A DNA stretch of 64,000 nucleotides from Fomitopsis serialis (lineage: Eukaryota; Basidiomycota; Agaricomycetes; Polyporales; Fomitopsidaceae): the NCBI RefSeq assembly GCF_022376445.1, contig NW_025955008.1, positions 186,001-250,000 on the forward strand, in the 5' to 3' direction. The notes beneath the pieces are model-generated. The model worked only from the letters and a program-made list of their open reading frames with translations, did no database searches and was not told the DNA's origin. Positions within the stretch are counted from its first letter, which is position 1. Each line of letters starts with the position of its first letter. Positions 34,096 through 45,148 of the stretch are shown piece by piece. A program made the position numbers and the translations under genes.

Positions 34096-37000
34096 CTACT
34101 TCGTAAGTTCCCCGACATGCGTACTATATAGCATGTTGAGAAGATGATGTACTATCTTCGCCGCGATCCATGCTCTGCCATCATCGTCGTATCGCCCAAG
34201 GCGTTTCAGCACCTTTCCAACCCGGTCCCGTTCGTTGAGAGTGACCACGAGGAAGTCGGTTGACCTCGAATTGTTGATCGGAGCACCAGGCTGCTCAAAC
34301 AGGTCATCGGCGATGGCGGCGAGGTCTATCCACAGGGACCAAGTACACGCGTGACCCTTGGAAGAGAATTTGCTGGTGTTAAACGCATGCACGAGTTTGT
34401 TGTGTTCGATGATATCCTTGGATTCCTGCAGTTCATCGAGTGGCCCGTCCGTGGTTTGCTTGATTTCGCGACCTTTTGACACCAAGTCTAAGGTGCATTC
34501 CGCTAGATGCTCGATCAGCTCAATCTCTCCATTTTCTGTCGAGATGTCGACGACCTGGTTGAAAAACAATGATCAGCAATCAATCATTCTCTGCACTAGG
34601 AGAAATATCACAACCTGAGCGCATCCGGCCAATGATAGTTCACCCGAGAGTATGGCTAGACACTGCAGAACCACCGTCTCGACTCGCAAGTAGGCGAGTT
34701 TATCAAACTTCCCCCCTGCTTGAGAGAACGACTGCAGACACCCAGTAAGGTTGCTGATACGTTTGAGCACCAGGTCCATGAACTCGGCTGAGGGGTAGCA
34801 ATCCAACTCCACGTCGAAGAGTCGCCGCGGTAGAGAACCACTGGCAGGGATAAGGGAGTGGATCTGGACCAGTTCCAGGGTGCTGAAGACTAGGGCATGC
34901 AGCAGGGTCTCTGAGTCTGGCGACTTCAGACTCTGGAAACTGCCCGAGCTTCTGCGCCTCTGACGTGTTAGTCCTAGCTCTCCATGCCAGTGACGAGCTT
35001 GTCCCCTGAGGTGGATGACCTTGTCGACAAGAGATCTAAGGTCGCTTTCAGGGAATTGACCCGGAATTGAACGGCATTCGAACTCCATAGTGTCCTGCAT
35101 GAGCCAGACTAGGGTTTGACGTGCCTGAGAAACGTCGGAATCGACTTGATGGTCGTCTGTGTAAAAATGTGGCCGAGGACGGACATTGGTCTTCATGCTC
35201 TCCTGTAAAGCTCCGAGACGTTCACCGAGACCAATGGACGTAATGTGGTATGAGTGAGACGTGGTGACTACGGGGTCCTCGACTATGGCCCTTGACCGTT
35301 CGAGGGTGACAGTCTCGGAACTTGGACACCACCAAATCAGTTATTGCAACATCAATTTGATAGTGCGACGTACTGTGGTATGCCTGGTTGCTCAATTTCG
35401 CATACTTCAGTGCAAACCAGCTCGGGCCTCACGAGTTCATCGTCTTGATGCTCGGGCAGTGTGTTGGGACGCTCACGAGGGATCAATTGCATCTCCTGGT
35501 GGGACTCTTTGGGGCCAGCGGTCGGCATAGTGCGCACCTCGCTCTCGAAGAACGTGATACTCTCCTCCACACGAGACCCCTCAGTGTCAATAAGCGGGCA
35601 TCCGAGAGTGACGCCTTCCACACCCGACACGGTCCGTATCAGGGACTCGAGAGCCGCAATCCGGCCTTCTATCTTGTCAGCGGACTCCTGAGTCGTCTTG
35701 ACCTTGGCCTCAATGCGCTCGAGCGATCGATGGAGGGTGGTAAGCTCTTCAGCAGCTGGGACCGACTGCATCCGGGTCTCGAGGGTAACGACTTTGCTCT
35801 CGAGCTTGTTCTGGCTGTTCGTGAATGTCTCACGGAAGCTGACCAACTCCTTGTTGACGTCCTGGACAGACTGCATTCGGGCTTCAACAGACGCGACTTG
35901 TTCCTCGAAGCGGTCCCAGTGTGTCTTTACGTTGGCCTTGACAGCCTCAAGCGACTCACGGAGGTCGTTCCTGAGTTCGCTCGCAGCATCCAGAGCAGAC
36001 AGCGCCAGGTCTTCAGGAGACAGAATCCTGTCATCGAAGGATTCTTGCTCTTCCTCGATGTGCGCCAGCCGTTGGTAGACATTGTATAAGCCACCATCGA
36101 CACGGGCCATCTGGATATCGAGAAGCTCAATCTTGTCTTTGGCTTTACTGAGCGACTGACAGAGGCTGGTCACCTCCTCCTCGATGTCTGGAATGGACCG
36201 CGCGTGGGTGTCGACAGACATGATGGTGCCCCAAAGGAATCGTTCGACATCTTCCAGTGAACGACGAAGAAGGTCCACCTCCTGCTCGACACCTGGGATG
36301 GACCGCGCATAGATCTCGACAAGGGCGATCTTGTCGGAGAGTGATTGTTCAACGTCTTTTAGAAGGTTGACACCCGGGACAGTCTTGACAGGCACAATCT
36401 TGTCCAAGAGGGACCTCTTGACGTCTTTGAGCAGCTGTCGAATGTCAACTACTTCCTTCTTGACATCTAGGGCAGACCGCACGTAGATTTCGGCAAGTGC
36501 TATCCTGGTTTCGAGGGGTCCACAGGCCTCCTTGATGTGCGTCTTGATTTCCTCGAGCGGCTGCTGTTCGATAGGGTCCCGGTGACGAAGAAGTGGTACG
36601 GAGCGCGCCTGGGACTCGAGAAGCTGCAATCGTTCCATAACAGTCTCTGGGATGGAGGGGTTGCACTCTCCGACGGACTGACGAAGGTCGGCGAGTTCAA
36701 CCTCGATCTTCTGCATCGAACTAGTCTCGACCGGCGAGGCTACAGGGATAGGAGCGACGTCCAGAACGAGTTCCTTGTTGACTTTTGTCATCGCTTTGTA
36801 GTCGGCCAGCTCAGCCCTGAGGCGCGTTGATTCTGCGCTTTCTGCATTGACCAAAGACTGTATGCGCAGGTAGCAGACGTCTAAGTCGGCATATATCGCA
36901 TCACAATAGGCATCGCAACGTACCGTGAGATCCTCGACCTTCTTGGTCAGGTCGGTGTACTGCTGTGCAGTCGTTTCCGTGTGCCTAGAGAGCTCCGATA

Positions 37001-37214
37001 GAACGTGTTTATGTTCTTCAGCCAAGTCCCTTAACTCCGTCTTGAGCGTGTTGTTGGCAGCGGCGTTCATGACGAGTGCACCAATCGCGAACACAGACAT
37101 AGTGTCTATTACCAGCCCCCCGATAGCACCAAGCTGTCGAAGTATCCACCACCAGACCACAAGTCCGCCGGGCAACACAGTATGAAGCATAATGGGATGT
37201 AGCCGCAGAACCAT
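34096..37214 (-). CDS. Membrane-anchored long coiled-coil protein, 1001 aa
   Basis: Exons 35374-37214, 34615-35320 and 34096-34554 join in phase. The chosen ATG (MVLRLHPIMLHTV) precedes two hydrophobic stretches: GGLVVWWWILRQLGAIGGLV and DTMSVFAIGALVMNAAANN. From about residue 60 to 600 it is coiled coil with a loosely repeated pattern of about 45 residues (SIPGVEQEVDLLRRSLEDVE, SIPDIEEEVTSLCQSLSKAK). The C-terminal about 350 residues are helical and globular (LRSLVDKVIHLRGQARHWHG, EQPGAPINNSRSTDFLVVTL). No family recognised. Upstream the frame is open to 37616 but through low-complexity repeat without an early ATG. A membrane tether or scaffold role is inference only. Confidence 0.75.
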
Positions 37215-37499
37215 GATCAATGAGAAGACGAGGTACACAAGGGCAGAGTAGTGATCCAAGATCTGGAGGGACCAGAGTTGGCAGCCGTAACAAGGTTTGC
37301 GAGCTTGAAGTTCGCTATAGCCAGGACTGAGACAGAGTTGAAAGCCTTCGAGTCCCCGAGGAGCGAACAAAACAGGAAGCAACGCCTGACAGTAGACAGT
37401 GCCGAGCCTGGATTGGGAGGCCTGAGTGAGGGTAAAGTCTGAGGACACGAAGGAGATGAGAGAATACGGTCGATATGCGGGTCCGACGAGCAACTGACA

Positions 37500-37525
37500 C
37501 GACGACGACGACGACGACGAGGGGA
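37500..37525. repeat. GAC trinucleotide microsatellite
   Basis: (GAC)n beginning at 37500, about seven units, in the 5' region of the 1001-aa coiled-coil gene. Confidence 0.8.
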
Positions 37526-37562
37526 TTATGATCGATGATCGATGAAACGTCGGACTCGGAGG

Positions 37563-37696
37563 ACGTTCTACGTTCAACGTTCTACGTTCAATGTGTTCTA
37601 CGTTCAATGTGTTCAACGTTCTACGTTCAATGTGTTCTACGTTCTACGTTCAATGTGTTCTACGTTCTACGTTCAATGTGTTCTACGTTCAACGCT
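37563..37696. repeat. Minisatellite of TTCTACGTTCAAYGTG-type units
   Basis: About eight copies of TTCTACGTTCAA followed by TGTG or CG, with some units shortened to TTCTACG, in direct tandem. It lies 350-480 bp upstream of the minus-strand ATG at 37214. The pattern is short, GC-balanced and unlike the surroundings. Similar TTGAACGTT words occur singly near 6760 and 11930. Confidence 0.85.
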
Positions 37697-38967
37697 GGCA
37701 GGTTCAAACGTTCAAGCTTTCAAGTGGCAATGCCGCTGCCAGTGGTTAGCCGCTGCAGGTCGGAGTGTCAGTGTCTCTCAGTGCAACTTTTCCAACTTTT
37801 CCCTTGCATGGCTCGTCAGACAAACCCCAATACCAGCTCACTGAGAGTTCTAGCGGGGCCCGCAGATGTCACTTCAGCCCAGTCCGTATCTACCTATACT
37901 AAGGGCCGGCGCTTGCCTACGAGAGGCTAGTAGGACACGTTCTCGTTCTTCAGCGCTTCAGCTTCAGGTGCCAGTGGCCATATTGTGCTCATGCCGCAGT
38001 ACTAATCGTATAGCAAGTATGGCATGTAAGGCCTCAAGGCCTCAGCCCCGTAATAAGTGACTTGACACAAAAACTCGCTCTTACCATGGCCAATGAAAGA
38101 GTCGCGCGGTGCACACGCCTCGACAGGATCAAATTGTATCATTCATTTCGTGAATAACTATACATGCCATGCTGGAGGAAAAGAACAGACCAACTTCACC
38201 AATAGTCACTCGTACTATTGTACAAGTACCAAGTGACTGCCCCCGGACGGTAACGAGAAGCGTGTCTACGTGCAGAGATTGACATTGGTCTGCACATGTC
38301 AACCATATCATGCTCCGTGTGTATTGCGTCCATTCGTGCTCTTCGACGGCTCCGCACATCCAACCCTAAACAGCGCACTAGCTCCGCGCAACCTCTTGAA
38401 GGTCCGAGTTGCAACCGCTTTGCGCTCTTTAGACTTGATTTTGCCGATGTATCCGCACTGGGAACACTCCTTGGTTAGACGAAGAATTTGTGCAACTGAA
38501 GGGACTGACCGTCAAAGTGTCGTGCACGAGCTAGGTAGTCCAGAGATAACGATGACAGCGGAGAATTGAAAGGCCTTTTGAGATGGAGCCATCAAAGCCA
38601 CTTCCACTGCCGTCCACCCTAGACATCAACGAGAACATGAGCTCTGTGCGCATCAAACTATCAGAATGGAGCTTACTCGACAAAAGGCGACAGCGACTCA
38701 GAGAAAACCTCTCTGTGTCGCAGCGCAGAGGATCCGACCGATGGCAAACCCGGGCTCAGCCAAGCCGGGTGCGCGCAGATTGACTGGTCAGATCCTAGAA
38801 AGACTGCAATACCCTGCAGAGAGCAGTCAGAAAATGCGCGAGGCAGAGATTCGACCTAGGCCTCACCAAAGACAATACGATCTTAGTAAACATCACCTCT
38901 CATTCGTCCAGCTACGGGTCTTGACTTGTGATTGGCCCAGTCGCTCTCTCGTCCTCCCCGTCGAGAC
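37697..38967. other. Intergenic region between coiled-coil and membrane RING genes
   Basis: No confident gene. A short frame at 38583-38783 opens with a good-looking ATG (MEPSKPLPLPSTLDINENM) but has no supporting features. From about 38750 the sequence has a counterpart at about 43370-43480, marking the start of the duplicated block. Confidence 0.4.
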
Positions 38968-40475
38968 CTACACATCGAAGGCCGGAGGGGCGCGCACCTC
39001 CGCTGTCGCATGGGCCAGGCGGTCAAAAGACAACGCAAGCCGCTCGAGACACTGTATGACTCTGTCTTGCCGAGCTATGTCGTCCGAGCTAATGCCGATA
39101 TGTTGTTGCATCATCGCCAAGAGCTCTTCGAAACGCTTGTCGCAGGCCTCGGAAGGATGGAAAGGAGTGTCGTGTTGGTGCTGTCGGTCGCCGAAGATAC
39201 GATCAGAACGTTGCCCGCTCAGGAACCAGTCAGATTCTTGAGGAACTCGTGCCGTTTCAGCCCAAAGCGCCGCAAGTGTGCCAAAGAACGCCGGGAGACG
39301 AGGGAAGAACCACATCGTGAGTCGCCAGAGGAAAGTCGTAAGTCGGCAGAAGAACGTCGTGAGCCGGCGAACGAGCATCACGAAATGGTGGCTGCACGAC
39401 ATGAGTAGACCGAAGAACGCAACGAGTCCATCGAAGAGTGCCCAGAGCCATGCCGAGACGAATGAAGCTGTCGCCTCCAGAAGAAACATGACTGGGGCAG
39501 AACGCCGGCGCTCGCAGATGGCACGGAGGTCGTCGGGGAACCAGTAACGGCACATAGGGCAGGAACCACGCTGGTACCGTTCGCGTCAGCTGCGATCACA
39601 CCAACAAGACGGCATGAGACTCACCCCGATGTGCATCCACTCGCTGATGCTACCCGACAGCAGAGTCAGAGAGCTGACGACGCGGTAGACACGACCTGGA
39701 TGCTCACCATGCCTTGCAGAATACGTGCCCACACTGGGGAAGTTTGACAATTGCGCGCGCTTCGTTGCGAATCTCTTGCAGCGACTGACAACAGATCGCG
39801 CAGTCGTCCTCATGAGGCACAGAGCGTGGCCTTAGGACTGGCAGTGCCGCAACAAGGTCATCGAGAGTCCACCGCTGTTATCCCACTCAGCAAAAGGAAA
39901 CACTGGGAGAAAGACAGACACACCATCACAGAGTCCATGGATGCTACAGGATATTCCCTGGTATCCATGACTGCCTCCACAGCAGGCCAGATGACGTATC
40001 TTTCGAGGATCCAGGTCGCAAGCATCGCGGTGGTGATGTCTGTGGCCGTGGCTTGACCGCAGAGGACAAGGCAATGCGCAGGCACGGCGACGAGCCCCCC
40101 GGCGAGGGTATATCGACACACCAGACCCAAAGTACGCTGCCACTCACTTGCCAGGTTGCTGACTCGAAGGACGACATCCCCATCTTGGCTTCGGTAGGCC
40201 CAGGCAGCATGCACAAGGCAGAAGGCGATGTCCCAGACGAAGGACATCCACATCAAAGCGTTCGGTCCGTGAAGTTCTGGGGCCAAGACGTGCTTGAGCG
40301 GGACTGTGTAGGTCGGATCTAGGCAGAGGCGGCGTAGGTCCACTAGTCCGAGGAGGTGCGCAGCGCTGACAGCATAGATGCGATATAGTGCGAGTATGAG
40401 AAGGAATCGGTAGAAGTATGTGAGGCGACGGTGTAAGGCCCGCAAGGGCGCTGCTAAGGCCTCGAGGATAAGCAT
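38968..40475 (-). CDS. Polytopic membrane RING-finger protein (E3 ligase candidate), copy A
   Basis: Exons 39924-40475, 39708-39874, 39625-39649 and 38968-39570 join in phase (448 aa). N-terminal half has several TM helices (FYRFLLILALYRIYAVSAAH, ALMWMSFVWDIAFCLVHAAW, AMLATWILERYVIWPAV). The RING is assembled over three exons: DCAICCQSLQEI, KLPQCGHVFCKAC, ISEWMHIG, then RGSCPMC. This gives C-x2-C, C-x-H-x2-C-x2-C and C-x2-C as in C3HC4 RINGs. A further hydrophobic hairpin follows (VMFLLEATASFVSAWLWALF), then a charged tail. The first ATG in the frame is at 40475; the frame is open to about 40568. Inference: ubiquitin ligase in an internal membrane. A paralog with the same exon pattern lies at 61968-63382. 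Confidence 0.82.
39625..39649 (-). other. 25-nt microexon inside the RING (copy A)
   Basis: The exon encodes the C-ISEWMHIG part after FCKA. It has GGGTAG acceptor and GTGAGT donor. The paralog has an exon of exactly 25 nt at 62471-62495 in the same RING position, so the exon was present before the two genes split. Confidence 0.8.
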
Positions 40476-41361
40476 ATCGAATACTGTGAAGACGACTTCA
40501 GTTCGCAAGGGCGGGGTAGTGGTGGTAGAAGTGGAAGCGGGCGGGAGAGAGAAGACAGTCCAACTCACCTGTTATATGTACGCCGAGGGAGGCTGACGCT
40601 GTCTGGCACTCCCCCGCCAATTCTTTAGCCTCAGCGGCGTACATACCCGCCGCTGCCATGATCGCTGTGAAGGCGGACAGTCATTGTCAGCCTTAAAAAC
40701 AATCATGGCAGCGGACGGTGGCTAGTCGACGCTGGCCCAGACACCGCCACTGCCGCCGCTCAGCGTGCGGGACGCTGCTAACTTACGGTACGCTGAGCGA
40801 TCATTCAAGCGCACTCAGTCTGTTCCTCATACTTACTGCATCTTGCAATTGGTGCAGATAAATGTCTTGAGACGCTCGTTGGTAGAGCACGGTCATCCAT
40901 CAAGTCGTTATGGCTGCGTCTGCGCTGCTACGTCACGGTAATCTACCAGCGCGAACTGAGATCTTGAGAACTCGCAGGGTCCACTTTTCCAGCTGTCCGG
41001 TACGTTTACCGTGCACGACCTTTCTTCGGTGAAAGATGAATCCGACCAATCGTCTTAATATCCTAGCAATGTTCTTATTACATGACTTCGATGCAAAATC
41101 GGAACCTCCACAATACTAGTCCTCATACTTGAAAGTGTCTATCAGAGTCAGATCGTCCATAGTATGTGTGTTGAGGGGCGCGTGTGGATGTGAGCGTAGT
41201 AGTGTGTCGTATGTAGTTGGCTACACCGGTCTCAAGGCTCAGCTAATCAGCGAATATACCAAGCGCATCATGTCGGACTCACCCATGGGAAGCTTTCCCC
41301 AGTCAAACTTGCCTGCCTCTCGGGCACCACTTCCTGCGATGAGACCTCCGCAATGTTCGCC
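40476..41361. other. Intergenic, with inverted repeat 40650-40714
   Basis: CCGCTGCCATGAT at 40650-40662 is the reverse complement of 40702-40714, with a 39-base spacer, in the 5' region of the membrane RING gene. Nothing else recognised. A D-arm-like word near 40878 was examined and rejected as tRNA. Confidence 0.5.
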
Positions 41362-42058
41362 TTAGCACGGATCCAGCTCAAGCTGTAGGCTCGACTGTGG
41401 CTGGGCTTGCGGTGGCTGGGAGGGCTGAGGCTGCGATCCTGATCGCGATGGCTCCCGTCGCCGCGACGGGCCTGGCGAAGGGGATTGCGGTTCCGTGTCC
41501 TCTGTTCCCCGAGGCTGGGGTTCCCGCAGCTGCCCACCTTGCGGCGCTGGCCGATCTGCTGTTGCGCGGAGGACAAGGACTATTATCACGATGGCTGAGC
41601 CGACGGCGCCGATGGCCCGGGCGAATTCGCCTGCCGACACTGGCATGCGGAGCGGCCACTGGTAGCCTACTCGCTCGGGGCCCAACTCTGCCTCGGCATC
41701 TAGGTGCATGTCGCGGTCGAATTGGGGGAGAGCCGAGTATTGTTGGTCCACCAGGAAGCCCGAGGGATACACGACCGACGAGTTCGGCGCCGGGTTCTCA
41801 GCGGCAGTTGTATCATCCGTTGGCGAGGGGAAGATGTTGTAGGTGACCGACGTCATCTCGATGAGCATTATAGGCGCACTGAGAAGGAATCATATTTGGT
41901 CAACGCATCAAAGTGGAAAAAAAGTCAAGCACGTACTCCCGTTCCAACGATCGTTGCATCTGTTCTCTCAGCATCCTATTCTGCTCCAAGGTCAAGTGGG
42001 CTACGAACGAGCCGATCGAGCCGAGGAGAAACGCGAGCACCCAGCCCAAGATCAGCAT
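41362..42058 (-). CDS. Small two-TM protein with Pro/Gln-rich tail, copy A (212 aa)
   Basis: Exons 41937-42058 and 41362-41878 join in phase. N-terminus MLILGWVLAFLLGSIGSFVA is a TM or signal anchor, then a helix EQNRMLREQMQRSLER, a 95-residue region with PSGFLVDQQYSALPQFDRDM, a second TM RAIGAVGSAIVIIVLVL, and a Pro/Gln/Ser/Arg-rich tail. TTTATAAAT (42157-42165) lies 100 bp upstream. A diverged copy stands at 45149-45595. No family recognised. Confidence 0.6.
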
Positions 42059-42156
42059 GGTTGCGTCTGAGGGAGCGTCAAGGTGATCAGGCTACGGCGA
42101 GTCGTTGCGGATGTCGTACCAGACGAACGTGTGGGGGCCATGGGTGGTCTCGCGCT

Positions 42157-42165
42157 TTATAAATT
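42157..42165 (-). promoter_or_regulatory. TATA element of the small two-TM gene
   Basis: ATTTATAAA on the minus strand about 100 bp before the ATG at 42058. The matching place before copy B (45687-45694) reads TGTATAAA. Confidence 0.6.
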
Positions 42166-43079
42166 GTTCGACCGCAACCTCGAGGGCACTCGCGTCGTTA
42201 CTCTCCGATCACTTCAGGCCTCGAAGCTGTCAACTTGTGATATATCATGAAGCGTCCGCCACACCGATCGCCCGGGCTTTACCCAATGGAACGACCGTGA
42301 CAACTGCATGAGGCAGCAACAAACCAAAGAGCACGGCAATGTTCAAATCGAAAACATTGCCGCTCTCTGCTGTTGGTCCCAAGTCCCCCAAGACTTCGAC
42401 GATGACATTCAGACGCGCCGTTCGACGTCTGCTATCACAGTACGAACATGTCACAGAAAACGAATCACTCATCAGCGATCTCCTCCTCGGAATCGGGGTG
42501 TCTTCGCTGACATGAGCCAAGAATCTGTCACCAGCGTGCTGAGCCCGAACGCGCTGCGGCTCGAACCAACAAGTCTTTCGTGCTGTTTCTGTACTGAGAC
42601 GCATGCTACTATCGCTGTAAGGCCTACAACGACCGCGTGCGTCTCAGTACATAAAACGTCGCTCACTGTACCATGTCGCATAGGTACGGCACTGAAGTAC
42701 AGTGTTACGCAGGGCGATGAGAACACGGTGAAGATCACTCTTCACGCGTTTGCATTCTCGTCACGTCGGCCCGTTGGCTAGCGGTGGGCCATTTCGCACG
42801 GTGGACGCGCCGTAAGTACGGCACATCAACGCGATCGCAAGACTCCTCTTCAAGCTCAAGTTCTGCCAGTCACGCGTGGTGCGTTTCCGTCTTCGACGCC
42901 GAGTCGAACCCGCTCAAATTCCAGTTCCCCGTAGTAAAGGTGCAGTAATCCATCGACGTGGCGGACTTGAGTGCTCTGGTTTCCACCGTTCGCGGTGCCC
43001 ATAGTGTGTCCAGGACGGCGTGACGCTCGCGAATGTATACAGACGGTGACAGACCTACACCCGGAACCGTCAAACTGAA
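42166..43079. other. Duplicated block of unclear coding content (copy A)
   Basis: Stretches at 42510-42600 and 42745-42950 match 45825-45920 and 46030-46190 respectively, in the same order and orientation. Frames on both strands are broken relative to each other between the two copies, so I could not settle on a gene. It is upstream of the two-TM gene and downstream of the copied coiled-coil 3' end. Confidence 0.45.
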
Positions 43080-43212
43080 CGTCCACGTCAACGCCGGCCA
43101 CCGGCCGATCTATCATGCAAAGCTGTCTCGGAGGGACTCTTGACCCGCGGTGGCAACGTCTTCGAAATGTCGGGTCCTCCGCCGGCTTCTTCATTAATTG
43201 CGTACCATGCAC
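43080..43212 (-). pseudogene. Copied 3' end of the AT-hook coiled-coil gene
   Basis: Minus strand reads GGGPDISKTLPPRVKSPSET then ...RSAGGRR, matching the last exon of the gene at 46403-48574 (GGGGLDIPKTLSPVKETDTV ... FGSLGGR). Only this last exon is present; no upstream exons follow. It is a remnant of the segmental duplication. Confidence 0.65.
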
Positions 43213-43339
43213 AAAAGACCAGCAACGCGATGCTCACTTGACTGAAGGCATTGACGACTTCATATGGTCTCCCACCTCCCTCAGGCTACGGGAGACTGTC
43301 AGCGACCCGCAGAAAGAACACTCGTGGTCGCAACGTGAA

Positions 43340-44183
43340 GAGAATTAGTGAGCTCATCCGGTGTTCACGCTCGCCCAACCCGGGTATGCGCGACTTGACT
43401 GGGCAAATCGTAGACGGCGGTGTGCCAGTGGTCCAACATCGTCTCTCGTTCGTCCAGCCATCGGTAAGGATTAGATCTGCAATGATCTTAAGTGTAACTT
43501 GGTACATACATTGATACAATCACACATCCCGTCTTCCTCATCGTCGTATCCGTCTGACCCTCGCACGCAGTCAGACGGACACGCCGAATCTACACCTCAG
43601 AAGCAGGAGGGGCGCGCAGCACTACGCACCGCTTCCCAGCCTGTGATCGCATTCCTCAGGCAGGCGGTCGGACCGGGAGGAGGAGGAGGAGGAGGGAATT
43701 CCATTGAAACAACGTAAGCCGCTCGAGACACTTTAAAATGACTGTCTTGCCTAACGTTTAACCCGGTCGTCTAAGCCAATGGCGACAAGCCATTGCATCA
43801 CCGCCGGGAGCTCGATGCGTCTGTCGTAGGTAGGCCTCGGAGGAATGGAACCTGGGTCGGTCGTGTCGGTGCGGTCCATCGACGATACAGTCAGATCGTT
43901 GTCCGCTCGGGGAGTCTGGTTCCCAATAGCTCGTGACATCACAGCCAAAAGCGCCGCAGTGTTTGTTAGAGGAAGCCGGGAGGCGAGGGAAGAAGCACAT
44001 CGTACATTGGCGGAAGGTCAAGTTTGACCATAGAGTTGACCATAAAGAGAACGAGCATTTGAGAGAGCACAACTTAGACGTTTGGGGGCGGGTGCCAGTG
44101 GACGGAGGCAACGAGAGCCGAGCGGAGGAGGACTGAGGAGGGTGACCGACGCGGATGGTGGATGATGATGATGAACTCAGCAT
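43340..44183 (-). pseudogene. Eroded copy of the membrane RING gene 3' part
   Basis: CAACGCAAGCCGCTCGAGACACT-type sequence at 43705-43730 and 43345-43480 match 39025-39055 and 38690-38930. In protein terms MCFFPRLPA, SGQRSDCIVDGPHRHDRPRF and HSSEAY match FFPRLPAFFGTL, SGQRSDRIFGDRQHQHDTPF and HPSEAC of copy A. Frames shift between these pieces, and no RING or TM part is found further on. A (GGA)n run at 43676-43695 has expanded inside it. Confidence 0.7.
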
Positions 44184-44576
44184 TTATTAACCGCAACAAG
44201 CAAGCAATGTGCTAAGACGCGGCGGACGCCGGCCTGTGCATGGGCGGGCGTTAAAACGCGCCACCCAGACCTGCGCCCCGTTCGAGGGTAGTGTAGTAGT
44301 CTGTATGCGTGAGGATTTGTACTGTAATGGTTAGGCAGTCAAGTCGGGGAATGAAGCAGTGTCTAGTGGTGTAGTCTGAGGTCGGGACGTAGCTCGCATG
44401 ATAATAAATAGCGAATAAAGAAGAAATAAGTGGGAAGCATACTGTCCATACTCGGCTCTCCGGCCCCGTCCTTCTCCTAGGGATGCAAGCCGGGATTGCT
44501 CCCCTAGTGCACGATGTGTCGATGGTGGTGATGGGTAGGGTGTGGGGACGGTACTTCGCCGTGCAGCTAGTACCGT

Positions 44577-44780
44577 TTAGTCTTCGTCGTCCTCGTCGTT
44601 CTCCGCCTCTCCCTCGTCCTGGCCCTGGTCCTCCTCTCCGCTCGGGTCTCCGTCTTCTTCGTCCTCCGCGTCTTCTTCTTTCGCTTCCTGTTCCTGGTCT
44701 TCTTCGCCCCATCCGCCTGGCGGGTCTCCCGTCTTCGTGAACGCATTGCTTGACGCGGATGGTGGAGGCCGCTGGTGGCA
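44577..44780 (-). CDS. Possible 3' exon encoding an acidic tail (partial, uncertain)
   Basis: Behind a GCCACCAG acceptor at about 44780 the minus strand is open as RPPPSASSNAFTKTGDPPGG, then WGEEDQEQEAKEEDAEDEED and on to a TAA at 44577, an Asp/Glu-rich tail. A donor-like CAGTAAGTAG lies about 60 bp upstream on the same strand. I could not find the rest of the gene, so the frame may be chance in GAA/GAC-rich sequence. Confidence 0.25.
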   Translation of the reverse strand, partial: CHQRPPPSASSNAFTKTGDPPGGWGEEDQEQEAKEEDAEDEEDGDPSGEEDQGQDEGEAENDEDDED

Positions 44781-45148
44781 TCACAAACAAAGAAGTGTTC
44801 TGCCACAATAGACGCTTGCCGGCTACTTACTGTATCACTTATGTTCTGCAACGGAAACGAAGTACGTTCACCGCTCGCTCCGAGTCGCTCGGTCGAAACT
44901 GATCGCACTCAGTTGATGTACCATGACCTCATACAAAACGAAAGCCATAAGACGCGATGCCTATTCTGTAATTCCAAACACCGTTGAAGACCTAACCGCT
45001 TCCCATGTTATGATACACTGCACAGGACTTGTCATCAACACTGCAAGCCCGCGGACCATGACGACAAGAGACTTACCGGCGAAGAGTTTGCTACTCCTAC
45101 CCCTCCGGTACGCCACCCTATTGGACCACTGGCGTAGCTGTCACAAGA

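Noticed and set aside
37215..37616. N-terminal extension of the coiled-coil gene through the minisatellite
   Set aside because: Open in frame but begins without ATG and is encoded by the TTCTACGTTCAA repeat; the ATG at 37214 directly precedes the TM region.
37563..37696. CRISPR array
   Set aside because: Units are contiguous without unique spacers, and the genome is fungal.
40870..40930. tRNA-like word GCTCGTTGGTAGAGCA resembling a D-arm
   Set aside because: No pairing anticodon stem follows, and no TTCGA-type T-loop or acceptor stem is in range.
44251..44808. 185-codon Arg-rich minus-strand frame
   Set aside because: Shadow of the acidic GAA/GAC-rich frame on the same strand, with a low-complexity Arg run and no start context.
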